From the NCBI GenBank assembly GCA_014529385.2, contig CM043947.1:102856811-102920810 (forward strand): DNA of 64,000 bases. The letters are read 5' to 3'. The position numbers were made by a program, and so were the translations under genes. Source of the DNA: Adiantum capillus-veneris. Taxonomy: Eukaryota > Streptophyta > Polypodiopsida > Polypodiales > Pteridaceae. Shown piece by piece: positions 34,371 to 44,805 of the stretch (positions within the stretch are counted from its first letter, which is position 1; the number at the start of each line of letters is the position of its first letter). The notes under the pieces were generated by a model that made no database searches, was not told the origin of the DNA, and saw only the letters and a program-made list of their open reading frames with translations.

Positions 34371-35365
34371 ATCTTTCAAGGTTGCATAACGGGGAAGCTC
34401 TTGAAGGAGTAGATGATGACATACCTGATGCGTATCTTTTCAATATTGAAATGATACCCAAATGGTCTCAGGAAATTGTTAGCATTATTTTCTTTGGAGG
34501 TAGGTTTGATGACAAGGAAGACAGACCCAGACAACAAACAATTCGACAAACAAAAAACTTTCAATTGATTGCAGGATGGCTGTATCATCTAGGATCGGAC
34601 CAAATTCTCCGATTATGTATAAATCCGGAGGAATTCGAGTGTTATCTTGAAGAAGCACACGTCCAGGATTGTGCATTTCATTGTTCAACAATAAAAACAC
34701 ACCAGAGACTGAAACAATTGGGGGTTTATTGGCCAACTATGTATGCTGACAAGCATGCTTATGTTAACAATTGTACTATATGTAGTGCCAAACAACAAGT
34801 GGATCACGCGAAATTGTTTCAGGTAAACATTGCACCTGCATGGAGTCAATATATCATTGATTTCTTAGAAACGAGGACATTTCCTGAAAACATAACAAAA
34901 GCACGGAAAAGGGCTATAGAGCTGGAGGCTCGCGACTATAATTTAATTGGAAACCAACTCTATAAGCGAGGAAAGGACAATCAACTTAGAATTTGTGCAA
35001 GTGAAAGTGAATACCTGCTGATTCTAGAACACGCACATGGAGGCATAAGTGGAGGCCATTTTTCAGGCGATAAGACGGCAAAAATTGTCTTAACCGCAGG
35101 AATATGGTGGCCTACATTGCATATGGATGCTGAAGAGTTTGTAAAGCGTTGTGACGCTTGTCAACGCACCAAGGTGCCGATAGAGAGAGATGAGATGCCA
35201 CTATGGCCAATGATGGGAGCATTGATTTTGTGGGACCTATTTCACCCCCTGCATATTGCACCCATACCCAATATATCATTGTGGCTATGGACTATCTCAC
35301 AAAATGGGCGGAAGCCAAGGCAACACAAAAGCAGATGCATGAACCACTGCACAATTTCTATATGA
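34220..35365 (+). CDS. Gypsy B integrase N-terminal region with two tandem HHCC modules
   Basis: An open frame of 381 codons starts inside RNase H. Residues 82-207 and 208-333 are two in-register copies of one module, offset by exactly 126 residues. Each has W-S-Q-x-I, 40 residues later L-Y-x2-G-x-D-x2-L-R-x-C, then A-H, and the zinc site H-x6-H-x30-C-x2-C (H147, H154, C185, C188; H273, H280, C311, C314). Retroviral-type integrases carry one such site, which helps multimerise and position DNA. Sequence identity between modules is low (about a quarter by eye), so the duplication is old. The second module leads directly into the core at 35203 and is probably the ancestral one. After about 35200 the frame leaves the coding phase because of a frameshift. 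Confidence 0.83.
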   Translation: MCSSLTDHEALLYLVNKPCNTRRILRWFIILLEFDFTMVVKKGKTHLQVDHLSRLHNGEALEGVDDDIPDAYLFNIEMIPKWSQEIVSIIFFGGRFDDKEDRPRQQTIRQTKNFQLIAGWLYHLGSDQILRLCINPEEFECYLEEAHVQDCAFHCSTIKTHQRLKQLGVYWPTMYADKHAYVNNCTICSAKQQVDHAKLFQVNIAPAWSQYIIDFLETRTFPENITKARKRAIELEARDYNLIGNQLYKRGKDNQLRICASESEYLLILEHAHGGISGGHFSGDKTAKIVLTAGIWWPTLHMDAEEFVKRCDACQRTKVPIERDEMPLWPMMGALILWDLFHPLHIAPIPNISLWLWTISQNGRKPRQHKSRCMNHCTISI

Positions 35366-36089
35366 GAGTGTCCTTGTATGATATGGTTTACCAATAGAAA
35401 TTGTTAGTGATCGAGGAACAAATTTTATTAATAAAGTCATTGAATATCTGCTAGAGGAATTCATGGTCATACATAGAAAATCTGCTCCTTATCATCCACA
35501 AGCAAATGGACAAGCTGAGGCCACAAATAAAACACTATGCACGGTTCTCACTAAAATTGTATCAAAGTCAAGAACAGACTGGGATCAGCAGCTACACTCA
35601 ATACTATGGGCATACAGGGTAGCTTACAAAACATCAATAGGAACAACACCGTACAACATGGTGTTTGGCCTAAATGCTATATTACCCATAGAGTTTTTAA
35701 TTCCAACTCTACGAGTAGCGAAAAGCTTAGAATGGACAGGGCATGATCTCTCTTCAAGAATAGATGATCTTGAAAAGCTAGATGAACTTCGCTTACGAGC
35801 TGTAGCTTCGATCTATGCTAAAAGAGAAGACAAAAAGAGTTTTTTGACAAGCATGCGCACAAAAGAGTTCAAAACAGGTGATTATGTACTTGTTTATACC
35901 TTGAAGCAACATGCCAAGAAATTTAAGAAGCGAGGGATGGGACCCTTTGTGATTAGCGACCTATTACAAAGTGGAGTTGTCAAGCTTGCTACATTAGCAG
36001 GTGAAGAAATGCCAAATTGGATTAGTGGCTGTCGATTAAAGAAATATCATTTACCACTAACACAGGATATGCTTCAACAAATCCATTAA
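35203..36089 (+). pseudogene. Gypsy B integrase catalytic core and C-terminal domain
   Basis: The first frame (35203-35397) encodes IDFVGPISPPA, QYIIVAMDYLTKWAEAKAT. After a shift near 35390 the text gives IVSDRGTNF, and the open frame 35463-36089 gives SAPYHPQANGQAEATNKTL, W-QQLHSILWAYRVAYKTSI and TPYNMVFGLNAILPIEF. The triad is D (IDFVG), D (SDRGT) and E (GQAEA) with 35 residues between the last two. The C-terminal part has FKTGDYVLVY, KKFKKRGMGPFVI and a strand-rich GPY/F-like module that ends at 36089. Confidence 0.87.
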
Positions 36090-36156
36090 GAAAAACAACG
36101 GATGAAGGAGAAACAGAGGGTATGAGAAGAAGCTCAAGCAGAAGCAAAAGAACGCA

Positions 36157-37356
36157 TTGCGGCTTCTACGACAACAACAACAGTGTGGATCACCGTTGCA
36201 AATAAATGCTATTCAACTAACGAATTTTGATGAAGACACAGTGGAGCCAATAATTGCAGTCAAAGTGGGTAGCAATCAAGTTGAATCGACGGCATTGCTT
36301 GATTCTGGAGCTCAAGCAAATCTAATCTCTTACAGATTATACAAACATGTCAAGCCCAAAGGTCAACTACATCCTACTCCACAAGTGCTAGAAAGTAGTA
36401 CATCACATTCGCTAAAATCATTGGGCTGGACTATATTGCATGTACAAGTACATCAATATATTTACCCACACAAGTTTTATGCGGTTGAGGATGAAAGCAC
36501 ACAACACCCCATGTTGTTGGGACAACCTTGGCAAAAAGAGTACAATGTACAGATAGATTTGAATGCGGATGCAGTCAAAATTCAGCACGCGCAAGAACAA
36601 CAGGTGGTAGCCTTTGCTCAGCAACCTCGAAAGAATCAGCTGCCAGCAATACAATCACTGGATAAAGAGCCAAAAGGAAGGGTGCCACTAAAGAACAACA
36701 TGATATCCAAGGCTAACAAACAGGGAACTGCCAACCAGGCTCACTACAAGCATACAAAGTCACCGACCGCAGTGAAAAGATCAAGGTTACCAACATGTGA
36801 CAAACAAGTATGGGTGCGGAAGGATAGAGGTGACATGGCAGACAAACCACAATACAACATAAGAAATCAAAAGGAGAAGACAGTTCAACCAATAACCAAG
36901 GGAAAAAAACAGATATGGATCCCAAAGAAAATGCTCAGCAACAACTTAAATACGACTCACATTTGGATCCCGAAACCAAAACAAAAGGAACTCCCTTCAG
37001 TACAAGCAACAACAGAAGGCAGGGACACACAACATATGAAACCGGCAAACCGATCTATGTGGGTGCCAATCAACAGCAAAACAATGACAACCGCGGAAGT
37101 AGCAATAAACCTACAAAAACCGGCAAGGCAAAGCTACAAATGGAAAGCAAAAGAGACAAAGTCTATGGCCAATTCCACCACGCAAATTCTCTCCAAGGAG
37201 ACGACTACGGCCATATCGACACTAGCGGCAAACCTCGCGACTGTTGCAAGAAAAATGATCAAACAAAGAGCGGTAGAGTTACAACTTTTGCTTGCAAAGA
37301 AAATCTGCCGACCAAATCAACAACCAATAGGAAACCTCGACGACCAATGCCAATAA
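36157..37356 (+). CDS. Second aspartic-protease-like ORF downstream of integrase in gypsy B
   Basis: An open frame of 399 codons; the coding phase begins slightly before the assigned start. Residues about 30-135 look like a retroviral-type protease: VKVGSNQVESTALLDSGAQA-NLIS (D49, S50, G51, A52), a strand with SLGWTILHVQVHQYIYP, then MLLGQPWQKEYNVQIDL in the place of the ILG-x-x-F motif. The rest is basic, low in structure and contains four spaced repeats: VWVRK, IWIPK, IWIPK and MWVPI. A protease normally lies before RT, and this element has one there already (26475). Alternatives are a captured host clan-AA peptidase or a relic of another element fused at the 3' end. Confidence 0.72.
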   Translation: MRLLRQQQQCGSPLQINAIQLTNFDEDTVEPIIAVKVGSNQVESTALLDSGAQANLISYRLYKHVKPKGQLHPTPQVLESSTSHSLKSLGWTILHVQVHQYIYPHKFYAVEDESTQHPMLLGQPWQKEYNVQIDLNADAVKIQHAQEQQVVAFAQQPRKNQLPAIQSLDKEPKGRVPLKNNMISKANKQGTANQAHYKHTKSPTAVKRSRLPTCDKQVWVRKDRGDMADKPQYNIRNQKEKTVQPITKGKKQIWIPKKMLSNNLNTTHIWIPKPKQKELPSVQATTEGRDTQHMKPANRSMWVPINSKTMTTAEVAINLQKPARQSYKWKAKETKSMANSTTQILSKETTTAISTLAANLATVARKMIKQRAVELQLLLAKKICRPNQQPIGNLDDQCQ

Positions 37357-37521
37357 GCATCTTGCTTATACCCTTCTCTTGCACAACATTAATTTTTCCA
37401 TGCATTGACCGAGTATGCATAATATAGGGCCACATTACACGTCCAAGCATTAGCACAAGTTTTCACCCATGCACGGCACATACACTGAGATGATACCTTG
37501 TCATCCGGGAGGACTCCGTTT

Positions 37522-37535
37522 AGGAGGGGGGGAGG
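37522..37535 (+). other. Polypurine tract of gypsy B
   Basis: aggagggggggagg, 14 purines, lies about 165 bases after the end of the last ORF and would prime plus-strand synthesis. A TG LTR start does not follow immediately, so the LTR border is uncertain. Confidence 0.6.
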
Positions 37536-38146
37536 CATTCTCAAATGCGGATCCAATGGAAAAAAGAGCAAAAAAGGGCATGTTTTTCGACTATTTTAAG
37601 AGTTTTCGTTTGATTGCAAATTTTTTTGGACTAACCCAAGTACATATGCCCTTATACAGCATGAATCTACAAGTCTATGGAGCCAAACGCAAAATCAAGC
37701 CCCTGGGTGTGTGTATATAAGCAATTATAGCAAATTTTCGGGTAAAATATTGAAAAAAACGGAGAAATCCGGCCATACAAATTGCATGTGAGTGTATATA
37801 GTGTTTTGTGGTAATGTTTTTTATTTATTATGATTTTTGGAGATTTTTTTGATTTAATCTGCTATTTTTCTTTTCATTTTACTAATTTTCAGCAGAAAAA
37901 CTTCAAAAATATAAAAAGCAGGTGAAAAACAGTAGTAATGGAAAAAAAAATATGGGGATGATCAGTGACAATAGGAAAACCTATGGTACAGTGGGGGTGC
38001 AATTATGTGAATGGAGCGGAAAGCGTGATTTGGCCAGATTTTGATCGAAACGTCAAATTTCTCGCCAGATTTTTGAGCCTAAACCGCATCTCGCAAGAAT
38101 TTGGGAACACATGTCAAATTTCATGAAAAGTGGTTCGGGGACCCCT

Positions 38147-38155
38147 ATTATAAGA
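38147..38155 (+). promoter_or_regulatory. TATA-like box (tattataag)
   Basis: It lies in the non-coding stretch after gypsy B, 2 kb before the coiled-coil ORF. It is a candidate LTR promoter by position only. Confidence 0.35.
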
Positions 38156-39049
38156 AATTTTCACTTCATTTTAACTTCATTTCTACTATTGACTTTTGAG
38201 AGAGAGCTTCTGCCACCTAGAGCGAACGTGACTTCCAGTAGCTCCTACGACGCGCATGACTACCCGACAGGCTCCAGACATGAGAGGTAGGCTCACCACC
38301 TTGAGCTTTTCGCGCATGTTTGTCGTTTTGTCGCGAAAACTAGCGTAGGGTTCACACAGAAAGCGGGCAGTACCTACAAGTAGAAGTGGCCACCTAACGG
38401 CTAACCCAAAAGCAATGAGAATTCATCGGCAGCTTACCCTAGCATAGGAGACCAATCTTGGATGCCCAAAGGCAATAGAAAACCATCGGAAAAACCGTAA
38501 TTCCTAGAGCCCCTCAAGAGGCCACCAAATGGGAAATCGGCGGAGAGGCGCCCAAATGCTACCAAAACTCATGGGTAGAAGCATCTCAACATGATCGACA
38601 AGTCTATATAGCCCACATGGCCAAAAGGTGACCCGAAGCGGCACTAAACTTCAGAAACGGCATCAGACACACAAAGCATCAAATAGCTATCGCGGCCAAA
38701 CCGCATGTCCGTTTGCCACCAAACTTCACGAGCGGCTTTCCTAGACCATCAACAACCAAGTCCTATGGCGGTAGACCACCACAAGTCATCAACGACATGT
38801 AAACGCAACCATGGGTGCTTCTAGAGCGACAAATTTCCAAACAGAGCTTCGGTGAAGCCAAAGTCGACAAAAACCATATGCCAAGGATCCCCAAGGGATC
38901 GAGAAGCTATGGAGACCAACATCAAGAAATTTCATCGCCAAAAAGCACTCCAAAAGTCAGAAAACGGCTCGGAGGCTCTGAAATCCACACAGGGAGTTAC
39001 TTTCTATCTATTTGACTTTTTTGTTAAAATAGGGCTTAAAAGGGACTCA

Positions 39050-40050
39050 GGGGGACTAAGGGCAGACACCAATAGCAAACTCCACAAAAATTTCATCAGG
39101 AGACATCCTACGTGTAGGATGTCTCAAGGCCATTTCTGGGCACCAAACCCAACATCTCTCATCACACAAAGTTTCTAAATAGCCTTTACATGCTAGCCAC
39201 CAAGTTTCATCACATATGGACAAAAATTGACCTCATATGCATGAAAAAAATGCAAAGTCAGGGCATAGAGGCAATAATGGGCCATAGACCTACCAAAACT
39301 TGTCCAAATCACATGAAACTCGCACAATACATTCATGAGCACATTGCCAACCTATCTGTGTAGTCACATGCAAAAAATGATGAAATAGACATTCTACGCG
39401 TAGGATGTTTAAATGACATTTTTGGCCCACAGATGGTGTTTTTCAATTCTAGATCTCTTCATATCACCTTCAAGAGCTCATATATCAAGTTTCAAGCCAT
39501 TACCATCACTTTTGGCCCCCAACACCTCCAAGATACACTTTTTGAGCCCAAAAAAACTACACATGGTCTTACCAACACCAAATCTTGTCCAAATCAAAAT
39601 CCAAGAGCAGGGTCGTGTTCCACATGACAAGAGCTACCCACAAAACAAATCTCAAGCAATTTTGATGAAAAAGACATCCTACGCGTAGGATGTCTCCAGC
39701 TCAATTTTGACCTTCTGTGCAAAGAATGACGTCATGGGAGCCATTACCATGGTGCAAGAAGCTCATATATCAAGTTTCAACCCATTTGAACATCATTTGC
39801 CACTTGTTGTTGACATCCTACTCAATTTGTGAGCCTAAAGCCTGAATTTGCCCAAAAATGCACTTTTTGATGCCCAAACCCAATTCCAATCACATAGCCA
39901 TGTTGCACAGGCCAAGGGCCACCAGCCTGCCAAGTTTCACCAAAAACTGATGAAAAAGATATCCTACGTGTAGGATGTCTAAATGATAAATTTTAGCTAG
40001 AAAGCCACTGTGAGCACATGCAAGGTTTCCCAAGTTCCTTTTAAGTTTTA
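39050..40050. repeat. Four diverged 285-bp tandem units, each with a 22-bp palindrome
   Basis: Palindromes start at 39102, 39388, 39673 and 39958 (spacing 286, 285, 285). Shared words between units include gatgaaaaagacatcctacg before the centre and ctcatatatcaagtttcaa at about 39476 and 39763. The palindrome is much better conserved than the rest of the unit. Confidence 0.85.
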
Positions 40051-40145
40051 TTTTCAATTTTCAATTCATTTGGATAGTTAAAACTCAGTTTCTCAGCTGA
40101 TATGGAAAAAACGCTAACGTTGGACTACTGAGTGCAACAGGATCC

Positions 40146-43100
40146 ATGGCAGCCGCAAAATCACCGGCAAAGAAGAAGAGGATGACCATAAAAGATTACT
40201 TGGAAGAAGTAGAGCCGTTTGTCATCCTAGAAGGAACTCTGAAGCCAACCAACACATGGATTCAGGAGGACTTGCCAGAGTCTAATGACTTGAAGATCTA
40301 CCAAGGTGTGTTCAAAGATAATGAAGGAAATGCAATAGAGCTACCCATGCTACCTCGGGAGCTCAATGAGTTTGTCAGAAGCAAGATGGAAGAGTACTTG
40401 GAGAAGATATATCTCCATAACTATTTTGAAGCTGTGCCAGCTGGAATTGACATAAAAAGAGTATGAGAGTTGACCACTATAAAAAACGATGGAGTGGCCG
40501 GAGTTACTGATCTGCAGGGCAAGCCAGACATTGTGATTGTAATCACAGAGAGAGTAGTGGCAGCCGCACTAGACCTCTCCAACGAAGGGGATAGTGTAAC
40601 CAAAAGAAGAGATGAAGTCAAGGTATACTCTGAAAAGAAGAGAAGCTACACCTTTGAAGATACAGCAAACCCTAAAGTGGCGGTCATGAGCCAGTTTTAT
40701 AACCAGTATTTCCACATGTGTACAAAGAGGCCACAAAAGTACAGAATGCCGCCACCTGGAGAAATTGCCACAACCTTCACCTGGGCAATGCATAAGAGCA
40801 AGCTGAAGGTGATCAACTATGCTGCTTATATGCATGACAATCTGGTGAAGATGGGCAACAAAAACCCCACCTACATTGTGCCGGGTGAACTGATAACGGA
40901 AGTGGTTTATGGGGCATTGCACGCCAAGGGAAGATGGCCCGACCCTCCATCATAGAATGGCTGGCTAAGGCTCAAGGAAGATAAAGAGGATGAACCGCCC
41001 AAAGCACCCAGAGTTGCCACACGATTGAAGTGCCGGTTAGAGACCATGCAAGAGGATCAGCCAGAGTCGAAGAAGGGAAAGAAGGAAACTGTACAAGTGC
41101 CGATCAAAGAGACAAAATCATAGAAAGCGGCACGGCTCAAAAGATTAATGGAAAGCTTCAGAGCCGAAAGAGCCCTCAAGGGAGATTTGAGCAAGCTATG
41201 GAAGCCATCACTAGAGGCCATGTCGTGGTCATCCCGAAGGGTGCACAGAGATAGGTTTGAAGATTACATCAAAAATTTTGAGATCCTGGATGCTACGGTT
41301 GAAAACATCCCTAACATCCCATTTACAGAAGAAGAAGTGGATGAAGTAAGGCGGCAACTGCTAGAAGATCAGGAAGGCCTGGAAAGAGAGCGGAAGACCA
41401 AGGCGGACCGGGACTTCAAGAAGAATCCACCAACTCCACCGTCAAGCCCGGAGTCCAACCCACCACCATCACCACCTCCTCGTAGCCCTCCACAAACCCA
41501 ACAAAAGGAGGAGGAACAAGAAGATTTTCAGCAAGAAAAGAGCCAAGAGCAAGAGCAGCAAGAAGAAGATGAATAGAAAGAGGAAAAGATAGATCCAGAG
41601 GAAAGAAGGTTTAGCACATTTCGTGATCTACTAGCTACGGGATATTCAAGAGAAGAGGCAGCTACAGTAGCATTTGACTTAGCAAGCACAAGGCCCAAAG
41701 AACAGATGTAGAGCCTGCGGTGGTTAGTGGAACTAAAAGAGATGGCCACTGATACAGTGGACCTGCAGCCACCCACCAATGATTGGGATGTGATGATGAA
41801 CAAGCTAACTGGGCTCAGGGCACAATCAATGGCCATGGAAAGTGAGGTTGCTAATCTCAAAGCCAATGAAGTTTTTATCAAATCCAGAGTAGACACACTA
41901 CAAAGACAGAGCCAAGAGCATATAGAGAAAGAAGCAGAGTTCCAAGACAGTCTAGCCATGACATTACAAAGATGCCAAGACATGGAACGAGAGAATTAGG
42001 CAGCAACTCAAAGACCGCAAGGAGCTGAAGAAGAATACAGAAAACGCAGCAAGTCATTGACAGATGCAGAGAGGGAAAGGGACAGCCTAACCCTACAACT
42101 TGCTGAAGAATCCAAGGAAGTGGAAACACTGAGAAATTCCAAGGAAAAGGCAGAGCTAGAGAATGAGGCGAGCCAGGATGAGGTAATAGAGCTTAAAGAT
42201 TAGATGAAAGTCAAAGATCAAACCATCCAACAGCTACGGGCATCTCCTGCCAGAGTCAGAGCTACTAGCTCGACTCAAACTACTTCTGAGACGGATTTAT
42301 ATGAAGAGAAAATGAAGGAGCAGTAAAAAGAGTTAACCCTGGAGAAGTGGCAAAGACTAATGTTGGCTGAGGGCTCAGTGGTTATGCAAAACCGCATGGA
42401 AGAAGAAAACACAGCCAGTGAAGAATGAGCTAGAAGCCATCAAGAGAAAGCTCGAGGAGGTGGAAAAGATAAACACAGATCTAAACGACCTCCTTGTGAA
42501 TATGGGAGAACAAGCTGAAGCAGAAAAGAAGACATTTCAGAAGCAAATAGAAGAGCTGAGAGGCCAACAGCAAACAGAAGAGCAGTTTAGCACCAGGCCA
42601 GCAGCCATGGAGGGAATAGACTTAGAGAATGTGGCAGATCCAGTGGACACCACCATGCAAGAGGAAATCCTTGTAGGACCCTCTCAAGAGCCACAAGATC
42701 TGACACAAGAAGAAGAAGAGAAGATGCAAAAGGCAATAGAAGCAGCAGTCAAAGACACAGCCAGAGAAGCTTTGAGTAGAGGGTCTTTAAATCAATGACT
42801 ATTCAGAAGCTAGATGCCAACAACCTTCGACGTGAATGGCTACATCCATCTCTCCCATATCCTCTGTTGAAATATGAAGCTTCCACAATCAACAAGCGGA
42901 TCAGAGAGGATCCAACAATGCCAATGTACAAAGCAGACATCTCCAAGCCTGAAGGAGTAAAGTTGATAGTCGACTCTCAACCTAGGTGGAGAAAGGCATG
43001 ACTGACAAAGTATCCACAGTATCTAATCCATCTGGTAGAGGCCCCTAACGTCATCAGAGATAACCTAAGTTTCTGCCCTCTACCAAGGATGCGGACGTGG

Positions 43101-43317
43101 AAGGCCCATGAGCTATTGCAAAAAAGCCAACCTACTTGGCTAAATTACCTGAAGCTGCCAGGCTCGAAGGCAGGCGAGAGAATAAGTGAGCAATACATGG
43201 TGAAAACCCTAACGGGCGCCATCAAATTGTTCACTAGCTTGCTTGACCTATCTTGCATTATGATGAGAAAGATTTGCAAAACACTTTTGGCAGTCTTCAA
43301 GACGTTCAAACCAGGCT
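40146..43317 (+). pseudogene. Decayed ORF for a coiled-coil protein of unknown family
   Basis: ATG at 40146 opens a frame beginning MAAAKSPAKKKRMTIKDYLE. It is cut by stops (40464, 40953, 41574, 41709, 41997, 42202, 42796, 42999, 43317) and some shifts. The middle (about 41280-41580) is rich in P, E and Q. The stretch 41727-42795 is strongly heptad-like, rich in E, K, L and Q (for example EAIKRKLEEVEKINTDLNDL), and predicts a long coiled coil. The C-terminal part (42795-43317) reads LPYPLLKYEASTINKRI. I do not recognise the family. Its position between palindrome-bearing leader DNA on both sides suggests an extra ORF of a gypsy-like element. Confidence 0.55.
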
Positions 43318-43972
43318 AGGTGACAGACAGTATCTTCTTATTTCAAGATACATACAGATGTGCATACGATCTGTCTGGTTAGCCTTCCAAGGAGGTGATA
43401 CATGCATTGTATCAAAGGATCATGTTTTTGCCATCCTATCACCTCTAGGACTTTGAAGAAGCTTTCTATACCGGCTTCTTCACAATCAGCACAGATATAT
43501 TCAACATGCATACGTTATTCGTTTTTGCATTTCAACATATCCACGCGTTTGCATTGAGTAGAGCTACACATTAGGCACTTTAGTTTTTGGAAACGACGAC
43601 CTGCAAATTTTGGCCAGACATCCTACGTGATTTTGCACTGGGTGTTTTGGGTTGGGGTTGTGGTTCATGGACCTTAGGGAGAGTGACCTATTGGTGTTAG
43701 TAGGGTCTCCTTCAAGTTCTGTGGCGTTTCGAGACCATTTGATGGGTATTTGGCTCTTGTAAGCGTTGTAGAAAATCTCCTCTTATGCACTCCTGAAGGT
43801 TGTAGCTTAGACATTGGGTAGAGACCTTTGTAGGAATTAGTCGAGAGTTGGTCGAGTGTAGATTGACACCATATGCTTGCTTCCACGCGCCTGCGGGTCG
43901 CGCTTCGTCCTTAGCTGACAAATCTTGTTAGGTGAGTTCTCGATGTGCTGACGTCCGTCGCGGCGTATCCGT
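43318..43972. other. Non-coding DNA with another palindrome half, cut by the next element
   Basis: It contains ggccagacatcctacgtg at 43613 followed by attttgcact, matching the surroundings of the half site at 21388 and the palindrome at 21671, apparently with the right arm deleted. Then ccttagggagagtg resembles ccttaaggagagtc at 21750. So a second copy of the element B leader begins here and is interrupted at 43973 by the tandem LTR array. Confidence 0.55.
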
Positions 43973-44797
43973 TGTCGTGCTGTGACACGTACATAGTGGG
44001 AACACATGCTACAAGAGTTATCTTGTAATTTTTTAGATACATAATTATCTTTCCTATAATGTACATATGCATATTTAAGTATAATAATAAGCCTTCTATC
44101 TCATCCTATTATTTTTCTCAAGGGTAACCTATTCTTACTTTACCATCAGAAAATACTATGGGAAAAGCATCAATAGCTCCGCCTCTTTAACTTGGGGCAA
44201 AAAGCATTGATTCTTTATTTCTACTATCTCATTATCATCTCACACCCTAGCTAGATCCTATATCTAGGGTAAACTCCAATATATATATATTCTATGTATT
44301 TTTTATACTTTTCTTATATTTCTTTTTAAATAGCTACTAGGAGGGAATCAAATCCTAGTGGGACACTAGGTGGCATGATTTCAAAGATACACTTATTTTA
44401 ATGCATTATTGCAAGCGTGATTACAAAACTTTGTCAAGGAGCAAAGTCATGCTTTCATATGGCATGAGGTGTCCTTTGGAATTAAATGAAAGTGTAGGCT
44501 AAGGGGACCACGGGAAGACTTTTGCTGCCAGAAATGGACCCTATTTTGATGAATTTTTTACACAAGGTTCCAATCCGAATTGGAAAATGATTTTAAAATG
44601 AAAATCGTAGCTAATGAGCTGAAGTTTCTGCCCATATTTTTACTTTTTTATTTGGAGCCACGGTTGAGGATATATGATCAAAATACTGGACCCCAGTATG
44701 CCCACATCATGCAGGGACAGCTCATTTTCAACTTTTCCAATTCCTATTCACACTGGCTCCTCTCTACTTGTGTAAACCCTTGGGGGTTCCCTTAACC

Positions 44798-44805
44798 TAT
44801 AAAAG
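44798..44805 (+). promoter_or_regulatory. TATA box (tataaaag) of LTR 1
   Basis: ttaacctataaaaggggacc lies 825 bases into the LTR and is a strong plant TATA box. Transcription would start about 30 bases downstream, near the cttgaaaaaaaactcaag stretch. The same box is at 49205 and 53612. Confidence 0.8.

Larger units (their letters stand above)
21388..37536 (+). mobile_element. Ty3/gypsy element B with doubled integrase module and second protease, split by a copia element
   Basis: Order on the plus strand: palindrome-bearing leader, gag, protease, K-rich linker, RT (to 28447), copia insertion 28448-33601, rest of RT and RNase H (33602-34370), two HHCC modules (34463-35218), integrase core (35203-35620), a C-terminal integrase region, a second protease-like ORF (36157-37356) and a purine tract (37522-37535). 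Stops and frameshifts are scattered throughout, so it is not autonomous now. I could not define its LTRs: the left end is set at the first half-palindrome and the right end at the purine tract. Confidence 0.75.
37537..40145 (+). other. Non-coding, probably LTR and leader, with 285-bp tandem repeats
   Basis: No coding sequence is visible on either strand. A TATA-like tattataag lies near 38147-38155, followed about 50 bases later by gagagagagcttc, which resembles the gagagagtgagagcttc at about 21270 before element B. From about 39050 to 40050 four diverged units of 285 bp each carry the 22-bp palindrome. The region may be the 3' LTR of element B or the 5' part of a related element whose ORF starts at 40146. 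Confidence 0.5.

Noticed and set aside
37469-37720. An 83-codon frame overlapping the purine tract
   Set aside because: It crosses the polypurine tract and the presumed LTR border and resembles no protein.
40146-43317. The coiled-coil ORF as an envelope-like gene
   Set aside because: No signal peptide or transmembrane segment is visible; charged heptads dominate.
44580-44795. A 71-codon LTR frame (also at 48987 and 53394) as a gene
   Set aside because: It has no internal paralogue, lies just upstream of the TATA box in U3 and shows no codon-level signal; kept only as LTR sequence.
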